From NCBI RefSeq assembly GCF_000283155.1, contig NW_004454182.1, positions 7,067,569-7,131,568 of the forward strand: 64,000 nt of DNA, written 5' to 3'. The notes beneath the pieces are model-generated. The model was not told where the DNA came from and searched no databases. It saw nothing but the letters and a program-made list of their open reading frames with translations. Below, piece by piece: positions 11,061 to 23,259 of the stretch. A program made the translations under genes and the position numbers. The DNA is from Ceratotherium simum simum (lineage: Eukaryota; Chordata; Mammalia; Perissodactyla; Rhinocerotidae). Position 1 is the first letter of the stretch. Each line of letters opens with the position of its first letter.

Positions 11061-11892
11061 TCCAAGACTTCTTTTGGGACAGAGCAGACAAACTAGAATT
11101 GCAACTTTGCCATAATGAGGCTAGAGGGTGTGGTGATAGCTATACAATAAGTGCTCTGTGGCTAACTTCATTACTTATGGCCCGACTGACCTCACAAACG
11201 TTAAATGTCAACTTCTCACTGCTGAGAAAAATACATCTTAAATTGATAGCTCTAAAGTATAGCTGGACGAAGGGCATGTATAATTATGAAAACACTCGAT
11301 TGTACGTTATTCATAGCCATTAACAGTTAAATACATCCTAGGCATTTAAAAAAATCACACTGACTTTAAATATCTAAAATTTCATTGCAAGTATCCTAAA
11401 GAGGTAAAAGGGAAGTGTTCATGAGGAACGTGACAGCACGTGTTTTGCTCCAGATAATATGTATAATTCTAAACTCAGAGATAGTTTAAAAAAAAACAAA
11501 TCCCAATTTTGTGTAGTTCAAAGAAAGAATATCTTTATTTGGAAAGAATATCTTTATTTCATTATTTTACCACTTTCAAAATATTTTTAGAACACCTCTT
11601 TTGGAATTGCCTTAATGATTTAGTGGTAGAAAATATTTGTTTTTTGTGGATTGATTTGATTTTTACTTTTACTTGAGTTTAGGGTATGAAGTGCACTTAT
11701 CAGATGGGGCCTCAAATTTCCTCATCAATTTTGATGATTCACAAGCCCCCACTTAACGACTCTTGTGTCATTTGTCAACTGGTTTAACACAAAATTTGTT
11801 GAATCTTACCATTTCTTGAGTACCTATATCAGTTAGGATTCTTTTGTTCAAGCTACAGAAATTAACTAAAACCCCAAAACAAAAATTATTCA

Positions 11893-12154
11893 GGGGGCCA
11901 GCCTGGTGGCATAATGGTTAAGTTCACATGCTCCACTTTGGTGGTGGCCTGGGGTTTGCAGGTTCAGATCCCGGGCGCAGACCTACACACCACTCATCAA
12001 GCCACGCTGTGGTGGCGTCCCACATACAAAATAGAGGAAGATGGGCACAGACGTTAGCTCAGTGACAATCTTCCTCAAGCAAAAAGAGGAAGATTGGCAA
12101 CAGATGTTAGCTCAGGGCCAATCTTTCTTACTGAAAAAACAAAAACAAAAACAA
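11893..12154 (+). mobile_element. ERE SINE with AAATTATT target duplication
   Basis: Forward ERE with head GGGGGCCAGCCTGGTGGC, ATAATGGTTAAGTTCACATG, TTCAGATCCCGGGC, duplicated tail units and an A-rich (AAAAAC)n end. AAATTATT occurs on both sides. It splits what looks like an older, unassigned repeat. Confidence 0.92.
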
Positions 12155-12155
12155 A

Positions 12156-13115
12156 TTATTGAAAGGGTACTGGGTAGCTCACTGAATCAAAGGACTAGTT
12201 AACAACCAGATCTCGAGGACCTAAGCAGCAGGGACAGATAATTCAATCAATGTACTGCCATCAAAACAATTCAGTTCCACCCAATTTATGTTCTGTAACT
12301 TGACTCAAGCTTCTCATTCTCAGGAAAGAGAGTCCAAGTGGCCAAGCTTAGGTTACATGTTTCATGCATAAATAATTTATTATTGACAATGTCAACAGTA
12401 GGCTTGACTCGATGAAGGACCAGGCACAGATACCACCTGGATAAACCAAAGTTCACTTTTTTGAAGGATACAGAATGAAGTTAGCACAGTTAGGATACTC
12501 TGCAGAGAGATCAGCAATATTCTTCAAAGACAAACAGTAGTGGAAACTTCTGGACTCAAATCCTCAACAAATATTGAGTTAGTGAGGGTCACATCAGACC
12601 TTCTGTAGCTCAGCTGCATCCCTCAGGCCCACTCTGATGTAGCAGAGGTTAAAGGTCTGAGATACAGCCTGTCTACTTATATGTTAGAGGCCACCTTATG
12701 TGAACCAAATGCACCCCATATTAGAGTTATACTCTACACACTCTGATTTCTAGGGTTCAATATATAGTACTTTTAGGCCTGGAAAAACTTTTCATCTATT
12801 GCTCTTAGCTTTCCCAAGATAACATGGCTTGAGCCAAGGACATACTTGAATTCAAAGCTGTAGGATCGGAACAAAGGTCAGTTACTTATATGTCCCCAGG
12901 AGTTGGGCAGTAGCCCTTGGGTCAGCTAAAGGGGCTATCCTGAGCTGGCGACCTTGGTTGACATCCCCATTGAGACCTTATGGCTGGGGTATGGGAGGGG
13001 GTGGGGCAGTGGTGAGGGGATAGTTCTCCCAAGTTCTCATTGACTTAGGGATAATTCTCCAGAGGGACGTTTTAACCACAAAAAGGGAAAGATGTGCTGG
13101 GCAGGCCAAAATAGA
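12156..13115. other. Intergenic DNA, nothing recognised with confidence
   Basis: Mixed composition with a G-rich patch near 12985-13020. It may be old repeat, but I cannot assign it. Confidence 0.35.
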
Positions 13116-13859
13116 TGTCCTGTAGAATGACCCCAGAACCCTGGGTTCTGTAAGATGTCACCAGGGGTTCCACAAGAGCCTGTGATTGAAAAACAACAAA
13201 ACTTTTTTCGAATTTTGCATGCTGTGCAATGCTAGCACTCACAATGATCAATCGTCCTACTAATTTTGTTAGAGGTCTTTCAGCCCCGTACGGCAGGGCA
13301 CAGTGGCACAGTGTTCATTTAATTGAGTCCATTCTCAGTTTTGGACATTAGATAAGGGAGTCGTTGATAATTTGATAATTGGGAAGCGTTATCGCAGGGA
13401 GCTGGTGAGGGGAGGGGAAGATGGTAGGCTGATGAGGGCAGCCTCTCCATCCTGAGTTACTTCAACTCCCCCAGTCTCCCCTTCCATGCCACCAGCTGAC
13501 AGCGGCGAATAAGCTGTACCAGTTAGAAGACTGGAGTGAAATTTCCTGTCTAGTGAAGGGATTTTTTAATGCACTGTGACTCAGCTGTCCACTCCTGCTG
13601 CCTTGCTCATGTAAACATTGCAAAACGCAGATTGTGTAGGGCAGAAGTGAACTGGCACTTTTTTTTGCTTGTGACTCTATTGTTTAGTTTTTTATTATGC
13701 CCTTCTGTTTTATATTTGTGTTTGGTTTTTTTAAAAAAAGTATCTAATGGTCCAATGTGGCAATTTTTTAGGAAAATATATGGGATTGAAGAGGAACATT
13801 CTGGGCCTACCTCTAGGGACGATCCAGATTCAGGCTAATTACAACCTTCTGAGTCATTT

Positions 13860-15600
13860 CACTGCAGTAATAAAATAAAGAATACACAAAAAAGTAACAA
13901 CAAAAGTTACTTATCAACGGCTTTTAGGTGGGCTGGTAACCCAGGTTGGCCTATTCCATTGTCTGTCGTCAAACAACTTAAAAAGGAAGCAGGGGCTCTA
14001 GAAAATTGGAAAAGAACTTAACTACAAACCACAGCTGTTTGATAGTAAAGGTGCTGATTCTTTTCAATGGCTATTGGAAACGCAAAACAAAGAGGGTAAA
14101 GCTTTTGTTTTTTTTAAAAAAAGTTGCATTCAGTAGAAAAGCTCAAGAAGCAATTTATTTAGTAGCCGAACTTATTGTTCAGAAAAGGAAAAGTCACATA
14201 GTTGGTGAGAATCTCATAGGGCCAGCGTGTAAAATGCTAGGATAAGATGCGGTATGTGAAACTGAGAAGATTCCACTTTTAATAGTAGGATCAGTTGATG
14301 TGGTGATGACATGTCGCACGATGCTGAAGGGTTTTGTGTAATTAACTGGAAAACAATAAAGCTTCTCTTTTCAGGTTGATGAGTTGACAGATTTTACCAA
14401 TAAATATCACAGTGTAGCATGGGTAAGATTTGTAAATGATGATGAATCTCAAAACTTTTTCCTGCTGCAAAGATCCAACTGAAATGAGCAAAGACCAAGA
14501 CACATTTAATAGTTCGTCTTCCTATCTGGAAACAAAAGTTCCATCTTGGAAGGCACTGTGTTCGCCACCCATGCTGTGGGTGTCCCATGAATGGATGGCT
14601 CCATAAGAAGTTTCACCTCTCTTATAAAAAAAGAAAATCCTGACAATGTCAGAATGCACTGCTTTCCTCATAGAGAGGTGCTGGAGTAAAAAACTCACGG
14701 AGATGGAATGACAAAAGTTCCAAGTGGTTTTACAAAAATGGTAAACTGCATTTTAACAAAGCCCAGTTCACTTGAGTATGTTCTAAAAACTGTGAAAACC
14801 TGGACAAAGGCACATAGTCTCCTGGTACTTACAGAAATCTAGTGGCTTAGCAGAGGAAGAGTTCTCAACCCGGGGGTTTGAGCTGAAAGGTGACTTGCAG
14901 GAGTGTTTGAGAAAATAGGAAGCCTGAGTGTTTTGAAGATAAAGAATGTCAGCAGAAACTAGCCTATTTAGCAAACACTTCATCACATGAACTAGTTGGA
15001 CAAGTATGTACGAGGCCCTGGAGAAAATGTTTTGACTCCAACTAACACAATTCTTGGGTTTAAAAAGAAACTGAATCTTTGGAAAAATCACATTGAAAAA
15101 GAAAATCTTGAAATGTTTCCAGTGCTGTTTGGCCCTAAGAGTGAGGAAAGATATTGGTAAGTCTCAAGTCTTATTGAAAACTACTTGGAAGAACTGCAGA
15201 ACAAAATGGAACAGGGTTTTCCTCCCTTTCAACACCACCCAACGACTGGGTGTGGGACCCTTTCTCTGGATCTGTTGCTCAGTTTGAGAATTTGACTTTG
15301 AAAAAAGAGAAAAACCTTTGTTAACTGCAGTCTGAGAGTACACTCTAGATGAGATTCCTGACCTCTTCCTAGACAAGTTCTGGATTTCTGCAAAAGAAGA
15401 GTATCCTGCCACTCATAGGCAAGCAAGGAAAATTTTGCTGTAGTGTTCAACTTCTTACATGAGCAAGTTTTTTCTAGTTTAACAAGCATCAAAAACAAGG
15501 ACAGAAATGGTCTCATTTCAGCTGAAAATGAAATCTGTGGGTGCCTATTTCAAATTTATTCTGAGATCGAATATTTGTGCAGCCAAAAATAAGCACAGGT
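13860..15600 (+). pseudogene. Decayed BED-finger/hAT transposase copy (ZBED5-like or Charlie-like)
   Basis: Translating short plus-strand pieces in changing frames gives a recognisable order of hAT transposase segments: a BED-finger-like piece (AGNPGWPIPL then LTTNHSCL) at about 13920-14040; AFSRKAQEAIYLVAELIVQK and GENLIGPACKMLG at about 14120-14240; a DELTDFTNKYHSVAWVRFVN-like piece at about 14380-14440; a cluster resembling LETKVPSWKALC at about 14520; a GENVLT..ILGFKRKLNLWK piece at about 15020-15085; and, near the end, DKFWISAKEEYPATH followed by AENEICGCLFQI and IEYLCSQK at about 15510-15585. Frameshifts and stops are many, so it cannot encode a working protein. It is either an autonomous hAT-Charlie element or a dead copy of a domesticated gene of the ZBED5/FAM200/SCAND3 type; with no exons seen, both fit. 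The family assignment rests on recalled similarity. Confidence 0.75.
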
Positions 15601-15605
15601 TTCTC

Positions 15606-15841
15606 CCTTTTTTTTTAATATTTTCCTTTCTTTTTTTTTTTTTAACTTAATTAATTTATTTTATCCCCCAAAGCCCCAGTAGATAGTTGTATGTCATAGC
15701 TGCACATCCTTATAGTTGCTGTATGTGGGACGCAGCCTCAGCATGGCCGGAGAAGCAGTGCATCGGTGCACACCCGGGATCCGAACCCGGGCCGCCAGCA
15801 GTGGAGCGCGCGCACCTAACCGCTAAGCCACGGGGCCGGCC
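15606..15841 (-). mobile_element. Young ERE1-like SINE with 12-bp perfect TSD
   Basis: Reverse element: T-rich tail, CCAAAGCCCCAGTAGATAGT, TTGTATGTCATAG, CTGCACATCCTTATAGTTGC, GACGCAGCCTCAGCATGGCC, GATCCGAACCCGGGCCGCC, GGGGCCGGCC. Target duplication CACAGGTTTCTC at 15594-15605 and 15842-15853 is perfect. CpGs remain in the head, which suggests youth. It landed just past the end of the hAT relic. Confidence 0.95.
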
Positions 15842-15899
15842 CACAGGTTTCTCTTAAAGAGGCAAATTTTACTCTCTATTTTTAGTTTTAAAAGTCACA

Positions 15900-16092
15900 T
15901 TTTTTTTGGTGAGGAAGATTGGCCCTGAGCTAACATCTGTTGCCATTCTTCCTCTATTTTGTATGTGGGATGCTGCCACAGCATGGCTTGATGAGCAGTG
16001 TGTAGGTCCTTGCCCGGGATCCAAACCTGTGAACCCTGGGCCGCCCAAAGCAGAGTGTGCAAACTTAACCACTACACCACCAGGCCAGCCCC
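15900..16092 (-). mobile_element. ERE SINE (shorter form)
   Basis: Reverse ERE with a single GAGGAAGATTGGCCCTGAGC tail unit, GTATGTGGGATGCTGCCACA, GATCCAAACC and head GGCCAGCCCC. Flanks AAAAGTCACATTTTT / AAAAGTAATATTTTT look like a diverged target duplication. Confidence 0.92.
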
Positions 16093-16142
16093 TAAAAGTA
16101 ATATTTTTTATGCACAAATAGGCCTGTAAAAGAGATCAAGAG

Positions 16143-16397
16143 AGGGCCAGCCTGGTGGCATAGTGGTTAGGTTCACACACCCTGCTTCAGTGGCCCAGAG
16201 TTTGCCAGTTTGGATCCTGGGCGCGGACCTACTCACTGCTCACCAAGCCATGCTGAGGCGGCATCTCATATAGAGCAACTAGAAAGATGTATAACTATGA
16301 CATACAACTATCTACTGGGGCTTTGGGGAGAAAAAAAGGAGGAAGATTGGCAACAGATGTTAGCTCAGGGCCAATCTTCCTCAAAAAAAAAAAAAAT
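16143..16397 (+). mobile_element. Composite ERE SINE in forward orientation
   Basis: The head GGGCCAGCCTGGTGGCATAG is followed by ACTATGACATACAACTATCT and CTACTGGGGCTTTGGGG (the ERE1-type body) and then by GAGGAAGATTGGCAACAGAT plus poly(A) (the other ERE tail). So one copy joins both tail types. Flanks ATCAAGAGA / ATCAAGAAA. Confidence 0.9.
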
Positions 16398-16399
16398 CA

Positions 16400-17630
16400 A
16401 GAAACCAACAGGTGTCAACAAGAATCTTGTAACTGCTGGGCTTATATGTGTCTGATCATTTCACTCAATAAGAAAATGTTTTTTCAAAGTCTTATATAAA
16501 ATTATGTTTTAGAATCTATTTTTATTAATATTGCTTTGACTTATGGTTTGAATAGCTTTACTACTCAACATTGTCAGTACATTTTCATGCTGTAAATAAC
16601 ATTAATTAAAATCGATTTATAACTTTAAAGTCAATCTGCTGAGACTACACTTAATTAAATTCCAATTTTGACTTAAACTAGTTATTTATTTTATTATTTT
16701 TGTCTTATGAGTTTTAAAAATTTATGGAAAAGAATGATTTATCTAAGAAAGGAAAGCTAAATTTAACTACTTAGAAAGAAAATTTGGCTCAAAAGTCATT
16801 TGTAGCTTTAAATAGGGGGAAAGCTACTCTTGCACATATCCATGTTATATACCACACACCATACCTTACTACTCTCTTACACAGTAGAAATCTATGATAA
16901 GACTTATAGGTCAACTTGGATAAGGTTAAAAATATATGAAATTTAAAAGAAGGAAAAATTAATTTATTCGCCCTACACTACTGATATCCTTTAGCATCCT
17001 TAATATCCTGTGTGGGGAAAGGGAACCCCACAGATAACTAGAACCTAGATTCCCAGCGGGCAGCGCCGCCAGGAGAAGGTTAGGTTTAGGTGAAATGTCC
17101 AGTGAAGGGGACCCTGAGCCACCAGGGGGCAGCATAAGGGCACTGACTTAGGGAGTAAACAAAGAAGGAAAAGACAGATAAACATCTTATTCAACAAATA
17201 CATATTGGGCATCTTATGCGCACTTGAGATTTCATTTACTGGAGAATGGAATGGTGCGAACAGGCATCAAAGCAAAGTTGCCTCCTTCCCATTTTGCCTG
17301 TAGTTTAGCTCAATAACATTCTCTCTCCCAAATACCCATGTCAGCCTTTAACAAACATTCTATTTTTCTTATTTCTCACTTCTAGCCCCCTTCCTGTTAT
17401 TAGCCGCACGGTTGGATGGATGGTAGTTCAGGAAAATATTGATGACATATTTTTTCAGGTAAGGCTCTGATCATTTCTAAGTGGGACAAAGAAACTTTCA
17501 CTATTGCCCACTCCTTTCTTAAAATTATAGACGTCGTGTCAGACTTTTCTCCTAACAATGTTATCGTGGGAATTTATTTTTTCCTCTGGGCCTGCAAAGC
17601 GTAAATTATTTATCATCTGGTCCTTTACAG
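16400..17630. other. AT-rich intergenic DNA, no gene seen
   Basis: No reading frame or repeat I can support, apart from general AT richness and a possible old L1-derived part. Around 17025-17140 composition becomes less AT-rich with no clear feature. Confidence 0.35.
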
Positions 17631-17639
17631 AAAAGTGTG

Positions 17640-18045
17640 CCGACCTGTGACTAATCTGTCATCATCTCTTCCTTGCATAAACTCAAATGCTTCCAGGCCA
17701 AGCATGATCTGGCCTGTGTCTGCGTCTAAATCACCCTGGCCTCTCTTCCTCATGCACACTAAGTCCTTCCCCTCTTCAGGACTTGCTGCATCCTTTACCT
17801 GGTCTGCCTCTAAAGGTTCATTCTCATCCTTTAGGGCTTATCTCGAACATCACTATCTAGAGTGAGTGTCCTTCATCCCTACTTATTCTCTATCACAAAT
17901 TCACCCTCTTTATTTCCTTCATAATTATCTCATTTATCTTTTACTTAGTCATTGTTTCTTCCACCAGAATGGAAGCTTCATGAGGCCAGGCAACTTACTG
18001 TCTTGTTCATCAGTGACTGGCACCTAGTAGGTACTCAATAATTTT
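17640..18045 (+). repeat. L2 LINE 3' end
   Basis: Pattern of the L2 3' region: CATGATCTGGCCTGTG, CTCTTCAGGACTTGCTG, CACCAGAATGGAAGCTTCAT, GAGGCCAGG, GACTGGCACCTAGTAGGTAC, TCAATA. Diverged, as expected for this old LINE. Confidence 0.75.
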
Positions 18046-18049
18046 TTCC

Positions 18050-18720
18050 TTTTTGGTAAAATACATATAATATAAAATACATAAAACATAAAATCTACCT
18101 TTTTTTTTTTTGGTGAGGAAGATTAGCCCTGAGCTAACATCTGTTACCAATCCTCTTTTTGCTGAGGAAGATTGGCCCTGGGCCAACATCTGTGCCCATC
18201 TTCCTCTACTTTACATGGGATGCTGCCACAGTATGGCTTGATAAGCGGTGAGTAGGTCCGTGCCTGGGAGCTGAACCTGCCAACCTCGGGCCACCAAAGT
18301 GGAACATAAGAACTTAACCACTATGCCACCCGCCCGGCCCCAAAATCAACCATTTTTAAGCGTACAGTTCAGTGGCATTAAGGACATTCACATTGTTGTG
18401 CAACCATCACTGCTGTCCATCTCCAGAACTTTGTCATCCCCATCCTTTCCTCCCCCAGCTGCTGGCAACATTCCACTTTTCTATTCTACTTTCTGTCTCT
18501 ACGAATTTGATTACTTTGGGTACCTTGTATAAGTGGAATCATACAATACGTGTCCTTTTGTAACTGGCTTATTTGACTCAGCATAATGTCTTCAAGGTTT
18601 CTCCACTTTGTAGCATGTCTCAGACTTTCCTTCCTCTTCAAGACCAAATAATATTCCTTAGTATGTACACACCACATTTTGTTTATCCACTCGTCCATTG
18701 ATGAACACTGTAGGAATTTC
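18050..18720 (-). repeat. L1 LINE 3' part of ORF2, split by an ERE
   Basis: The minus strand encodes a fragment resembling the L1 ORF2 C-terminal region (MDEWINKMWC ... NLEDIMLSQISQLQKDTY). The plus strand shows the familiar antisense L1 pattern CAGTTCAGTGGCATTAAGGA and TTGTGCAACCATCACTGC. The left portion (18050-18099) is separated from the rest by the ERE at 18100-18341. Confidence 0.8.
18100..18341 (-). mobile_element. ERE SINE inserted in L1
   Basis: Reverse ERE with poly(T), two GAGGAAGATT(A/G)GCCCTG units and head CGCCCGGCCCC. AAAATCTACC before and AAAATCAACC after are the target duplication within L1 sequence. Confidence 0.93.
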
Positions 18721-18929
18721 TTAGTTTAAAAAAATTAATCTTATCAATAGTAAACATTCCCGGGTTCTCTTAAATTAGGCCTAACTGAGCTTTACTATTA
18801 TAATCAATGTACAGTTAGTATACAGTTAATTTTATGTGTACAATGCCCACAGGCAAAACCAAGAGAGTAATCAGCAGTCAACTCCAGGCACTGTACAGGA
18901 CAGCCATTACAAAGCACTAGGGTGGGCAG

Positions 18930-19115
18930 CTGTTCTTTTTCTTCCAATTTATTATGGAGTATATTAAACATATATCAAAGCAGACAAAATAATGTGATGA
19001 ACTCCCATATAACCATCACCCAGCTTAACAACTACCAACTCATTGCCAATCATATTTCATCTATACCTTCATCTACTTCTCCACTTCCTATATTATTGGG
19101 GATTAAATAATTTTG
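18930..19115 (-). repeat. Probable L1 3' end fragment
   Basis: GAACTCCCATATAACCATCA, CCCAGCTTAACAACTACCAA and CCAATCATATTTCATCTATA match a common antisense L1M 3' UTR pattern. Family and ends are uncertain. Confidence 0.55.
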
Positions 19116-19315
19116 TCTATAAGTATTTTAAATGTCTCCCTAAAAGAGAAGTAAACAGTTTTGATTTCTCGACATTTTATCAGGAAGATTATTTTTAGCT
19201 GAATTTGTTTATGGTGGTATCAGATACATGTCTGTAACTTTGTCATATAATTAGATGGAAGGCACTTCAGTAATAGAACAAATTTTAAATTGGATCTTTT
19301 AAAGGGAATTATATT

Positions 19316-19581
19316 GGGGCTGACCCTGTGGCCTAGTGGTTAAGTTCGCACGTTACGCTTTGGCGGCCCGGGGTTTACAGGTTCGGATCCTGGGTGCGGA
19401 CCTACGTACTGCTTATCAAGCCATACTGTGGCAGGTGTCCCATACAAAGTAGAGGAAGTTAGCCCAGGGCCAGTCTTCCTCAGCTAAAAAAAAAAAAAAA
19501 AAGAGGAGGATTGGCAACAGATGTTAGCTCAGGGCTAATCTTCCTCACCAAAAAAAAAAAAAATTCTTAAAAAATAAAAAG
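19316..19581 (+). mobile_element. ERE SINE with internal A-tract
   Basis: Forward ERE: GGGGCTGACCCTGTGGCC, TAGTGGTTAAGTTCGCACG, GGTTCGGATCCTGGGTGC. An A-run of about 18 separates the two tail units, followed by a second A-rich end. AATTATA lies on both sides (19307 and 19582). Confidence 0.9.
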
Positions 19582-19769
19582 AATTATAAAGGTCTGATGA
19601 TTTCAAGAATGTAAACCCTGATGGAAAATATTTGCCAACATTTAACTACAAACAAAACTAAAAATTGTTGAGCTACAAGGTGACTATATTTCTTTGAGGG
19701 ACTGGCACCCGCACAGGGAATGGGAGACCAAGTCCATGGTCCTCCACTTCAGTGAGTGAAAGAGTTGCA

Positions 19770-19900
19770 AGGAGCTTGTTTAAAAAGCAGATTCCAGGGC
19801 CCCACTTCTGTAGATTTCTGATTTAGTAGGTCTGAGCTGGGGCCCAGAATCATGCATTTCTAATACGTACTGAGGGTGATTCTGATGGCAGGGGTCCGAG
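19770..19900 (+). repeat. MER5A-like hAT DNA transposon fragment
   Basis: GATTTAGTAGGTCTGAGCTG, GGGCCCAGAATCATGCATTT and GGTGATTCTGATGGCAGGGG follow the MER5A consensus order. Non-autonomous and old. Confidence 0.7.
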
Positions 19901-20064
19901 ACCTCATTATAGGAAACTCTGGCTAGAAACTTTATTTCTAACTTTGGCATTCATTTGCTCCATGGCTTTTCCATTTAACATTCGTGCCTTTTAGTATTCC
20001 CTTCAGTGATATTTTTCATGTCCTGACCAAATAAATATACCATAATCCAGCACTGCCTTCCTTT

Positions 20065-20395
20065 TAATTCTCTACTTTGTTTTTTTTTTTTTTTTTTTGT
20101 GAGGAAGATCAGCCCTGAGCTAACATCCATGCTAATCCTCCTCTTTTTGCTAAGACCGGCTCTGAGCTAACATCTATTGCCAATCCTCCTCCTTTTTTTT
20201 TTTCCCCAAAGCCCCAGTAGATAGTTGTATGTCATAGTTGCACATCCTTCTAGTTGCTGTATGTGGGACGCGGCCTCAGCATGGCCAGAGAAGCGGTGCC
20301 TTGGTGCGCGCCCGGGATCTGAACCTGGGCCACCAGTAGCAGAGCGCGCGCACTTAACCACTAAGCCATGGGGCCGGCCCTAATTCTCTACTTTG
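20065..20395 (-). mobile_element. Composite ERE unit, 301 bp, with 15-bp perfect TSD
   Basis: The insertion 20080-20380 contains, on the plus strand, poly(T), GAGGAAGATCAGCCCTGAGC, a second tail unit, another T-run, then CCCCAAAGCCCCAGTAGATA and the ERE1-type body and head ending GGGGCCGGCCC. TAATTCTCTACTTTG at 20065-20079 and 20381-20395 is a perfect 15-bp target duplication around the whole, so all parts arrived together. Feature ends include the duplications. Confidence 0.96.
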
Positions 20396-21125
20396 AACGA
20401 TACACATTTTCCCCATAAGTTTATAGGATCATATATTGTTCTATTGTCTCACTTGTGAGCATGATTGGTTTTCATGGTTTTGGGGAATTTTTATTACTTT
20501 ATTGGTTTCCAAGAGCAATAATCTCAGTTAATCAGGATGACATTGGCCTGAGCAATTTATAATACAGGTGCATTCAATACTACTGAGGATAAGAAAAAAG
20601 GTATGAACATATTATCTGTTTTGGTAATATTCATAAGTTCTTTTGTATCAGACTATGTTTGTTGTTATAGCAGAATACAAATGCAATTTGTCTCAATTTT
20701 CTTAATTTAAGAACATCACTGAAGTCAGCAATGCTTTTTATTAATTAACAGCAATCTTCTTAGAAAATCATTTCATGCTACCTAATTAAAATTTCCATTC
20801 CACAGTGATGGAGCCAAGGCTAAAGAAAAAACTAAAAGAGTAAGTGGACTGAATATGAGGAAAATGTAACAAAGGAAAACAAAGAATAAAGGAAAGCTGG
20901 ATTTTAGTTATTTATCTAATCACATTAACTGGCAGTGGTGTATTAACATCAAATAAAATTTGTATGGCTTTTCTCCTGTGAATCTGTCTTTTGTCAGTGT
21001 AATTCGCAGGCCCCATACATAGAACCTAAGAGGGTAGAGGAAAGTTTTTCCTCCCTACATAATTATTTGAAAACTTAATCTACTAGGCATTTGCTCACAC
21101 AGTTTTCTTTTAAGTAGGAAGGAAT
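20396..21125. other. Intergenic DNA, nothing recognised
   Basis: AT-rich sequence without gene or repeat signals I can support. Confidence 0.4.
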
Positions 21126-21275
21126 AGTGGTATAGTAGAAATAACTGCCTCTAAAATTTCTGCATCTATAAAACCAATGTGATAAGACCGACTTAATGTA
21201 ATTGTTATGAGGGTTAAATAAGATGAAATATGTAAAATACTTAGCACAAAAGTAGAGCCTTGGTAATATTTAGTT
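21126..21275 (+). repeat. MIR SINE fragment
   Basis: Forward MIR pattern: TCTGCATCTATAAAACCAAT, GTTATGAGGGTTAAATAAGA, AAAATACTTAGCACA. Diverged. Confidence 0.65.
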
Positions 21276-21639
21276 CCTCAATTTTGATGTGTATCTCTGT
21301 TGTTAAAGACTGCTGGAAAGAGATAAGAGTTTAGGAAGAAGGACGGATAAAATGTGAGTCTTGAGTTTTTCCCTCTTTCTCTAGATGAGGCTGCCATAGA
21401 AATGCATAGGGGTCCTACTGTGGTAGCTGGCAGTCTTGTACAAAGGACTTTGTAAGTGAAAGAGGAATTTGAGAAAAATCCAAGATCCCAAAGAGTATAA
21501 AATAAAAGCACAGAAGTGAGGCAATTATGATTGTGGATATTTCTGAATGATTCAGAAGGAAGAAGCAAGAGAGGAAAGGATTGATATCTGCCTGATTATC
21601 AATATGGAGCAACAGATTTTACTCAATCATTTTGCCTTA

Positions 21640-22040
21640 AGGGGCCTCTATTAAGGAAATAATCCGAAATACAGAAAAACAATTAAGCACATAGATGGTC
21701 ATCTCAAATTTATAAAATGGAAAAACTAAAAACAACTTGAATGACCAAAAATTGTAAAGAAATTAACTTACAGTATTTTTATATGATGAAATATTACTTA
21801 GCCATTATAAACAATACAAATGAGTATATACATTATCAGCTCAATTATGTAAAAAAAAGTACACAGATGCAAAAAGACTGGAAGGAAATATAAAACAGTA
21901 TTAAAAGTACTTAACTTTGGGTGGTGGATTGTGAATGTGGAATTTTAATTTTCTTCTTTTTAGTGCTGCCTATTTTGAACATTTCTACCTTTAATGAATG
22001 TCATTTTTATAATGCTCCCTTAAAAAACCTCACCACCACC
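21640..22040 (+). repeat. L1 LINE 3' end fragment
   Basis: Forward L1M-like 3' UTR pattern: GATGAAATATTACTTAGCCA near 21785, ATGCAAAAAGACTGGAAGG, ACTTAACTTTGGGTGGTGG, and an end in ATGTCATTTTTATAATGC. Confidence 0.7.
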
Positions 22041-23255
22041 ATCACCACTACCACAAAAATTATTCAAAAACCAAATGCATGGAAACTATCTGTAGTGCAG
22101 GCATTCTTAGTTACGGATTAAAAGGAGAGCCAATCACTTGAGGTTTCAGATAGATTTGTAGGGGGCAAGATGGAAATTTCTGTATGTAAATTAAAGAGAC
22201 TGAGATATGCGTTTCCTCCAGTATAGAAAGGTCTCCCTGACTCTGTGTGGAGAGGGCCTGCAAGAGAGTCAACACCCCTTCAATAATAGATTTATATCTG
22301 CTCGAGCCAAAAAAGTCAAGTGAAGCCTCAGATTTCTGTGTCTTAAAGCATGGAAGAGAGACCCTTGGCTTAGATATTGAGGGCTTAGTTACAAATACTC
22401 CATTATACCATAAAAAGACCTCGATATGACTATTACAGAACATTTGATTTGAACAGGACTATGTCCATGTTTGACCATAAGAGATTTAAATCTGATAACT
22501 ATCAGATGACTTCTCGTTTCCTGGGCCTGGCAGTAGTTTAAAACTGCTTCTTTCCACAAAAAAAAGTAGGTGCTTTTGTCCTTCAGAGACCACTACTAGG
22601 AATATATGACTGTATTTCCCATGACTTGATGTATTTTCCTCCTGCTGACATTTCCACTGCTAATAGGATTTTCTGGTTCACTCCACAGGGACTTGTTCTT
22701 TTTGGAGTCCCATTGCTCGTCTTGGTCAGGATTTTAAATAACTCCAGGCTCTGTGGCCCTCATCGGATGGGCAGGAAATATTCAAGCAACTCTAGGCCAC
22801 ACGAATTCAAGAATGGCACACTGATTCCAGACTATCAACACCACACCTTCACTCCTGCCTTTTCAGGAGCTAGCCGGCTCAGCTTTTAGATTTTCTAGGT
22901 GACAGTCAGTTAATGCATGGTGTCTCCTTAATTACAGGTGAACATATTAGACTTTCTGTGAGTTCCCACTGAAATCTCTCTCCTTGATCTTAAGTATTCC
23001 CCACCCTCTCTCTCTGGATGACTCTGGATGACAGCACAGCCATCTCTCAAGTAATCTTTACAAATCTCTCTTAACCTTTTTATATCATTAATGTGGAGGA
23101 GAGGCTTAAGACTCATGCATCTATGCTGAAATTTTTGCATGGTGGTCTGTTTAGAATAAAACATATAAAGACTTCCTCCCTCTGCTGAAATGTTGACAGG
23201 AAGAGTCCCATTTAAACAGTCTATTACATATATGCCTGTATATCATAGAAAATCT
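22041..23255. other. Intergenic DNA, nothing recognised
   Basis: Several short open frames on both strands, none with family resemblance, splice logic or conserved motif. No repeat family assigned. Confidence 0.35.
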
Positions 23256-23259
23256 CTGG

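Noticed and set aside
15740..15840. tRNA-like sequences in ERE heads
   Set aside because: The GGTTCGGATCCCGGG blocks resemble a B box because EREs derive from tRNA, but no clean cloverleaf or separate tRNA gene is present.
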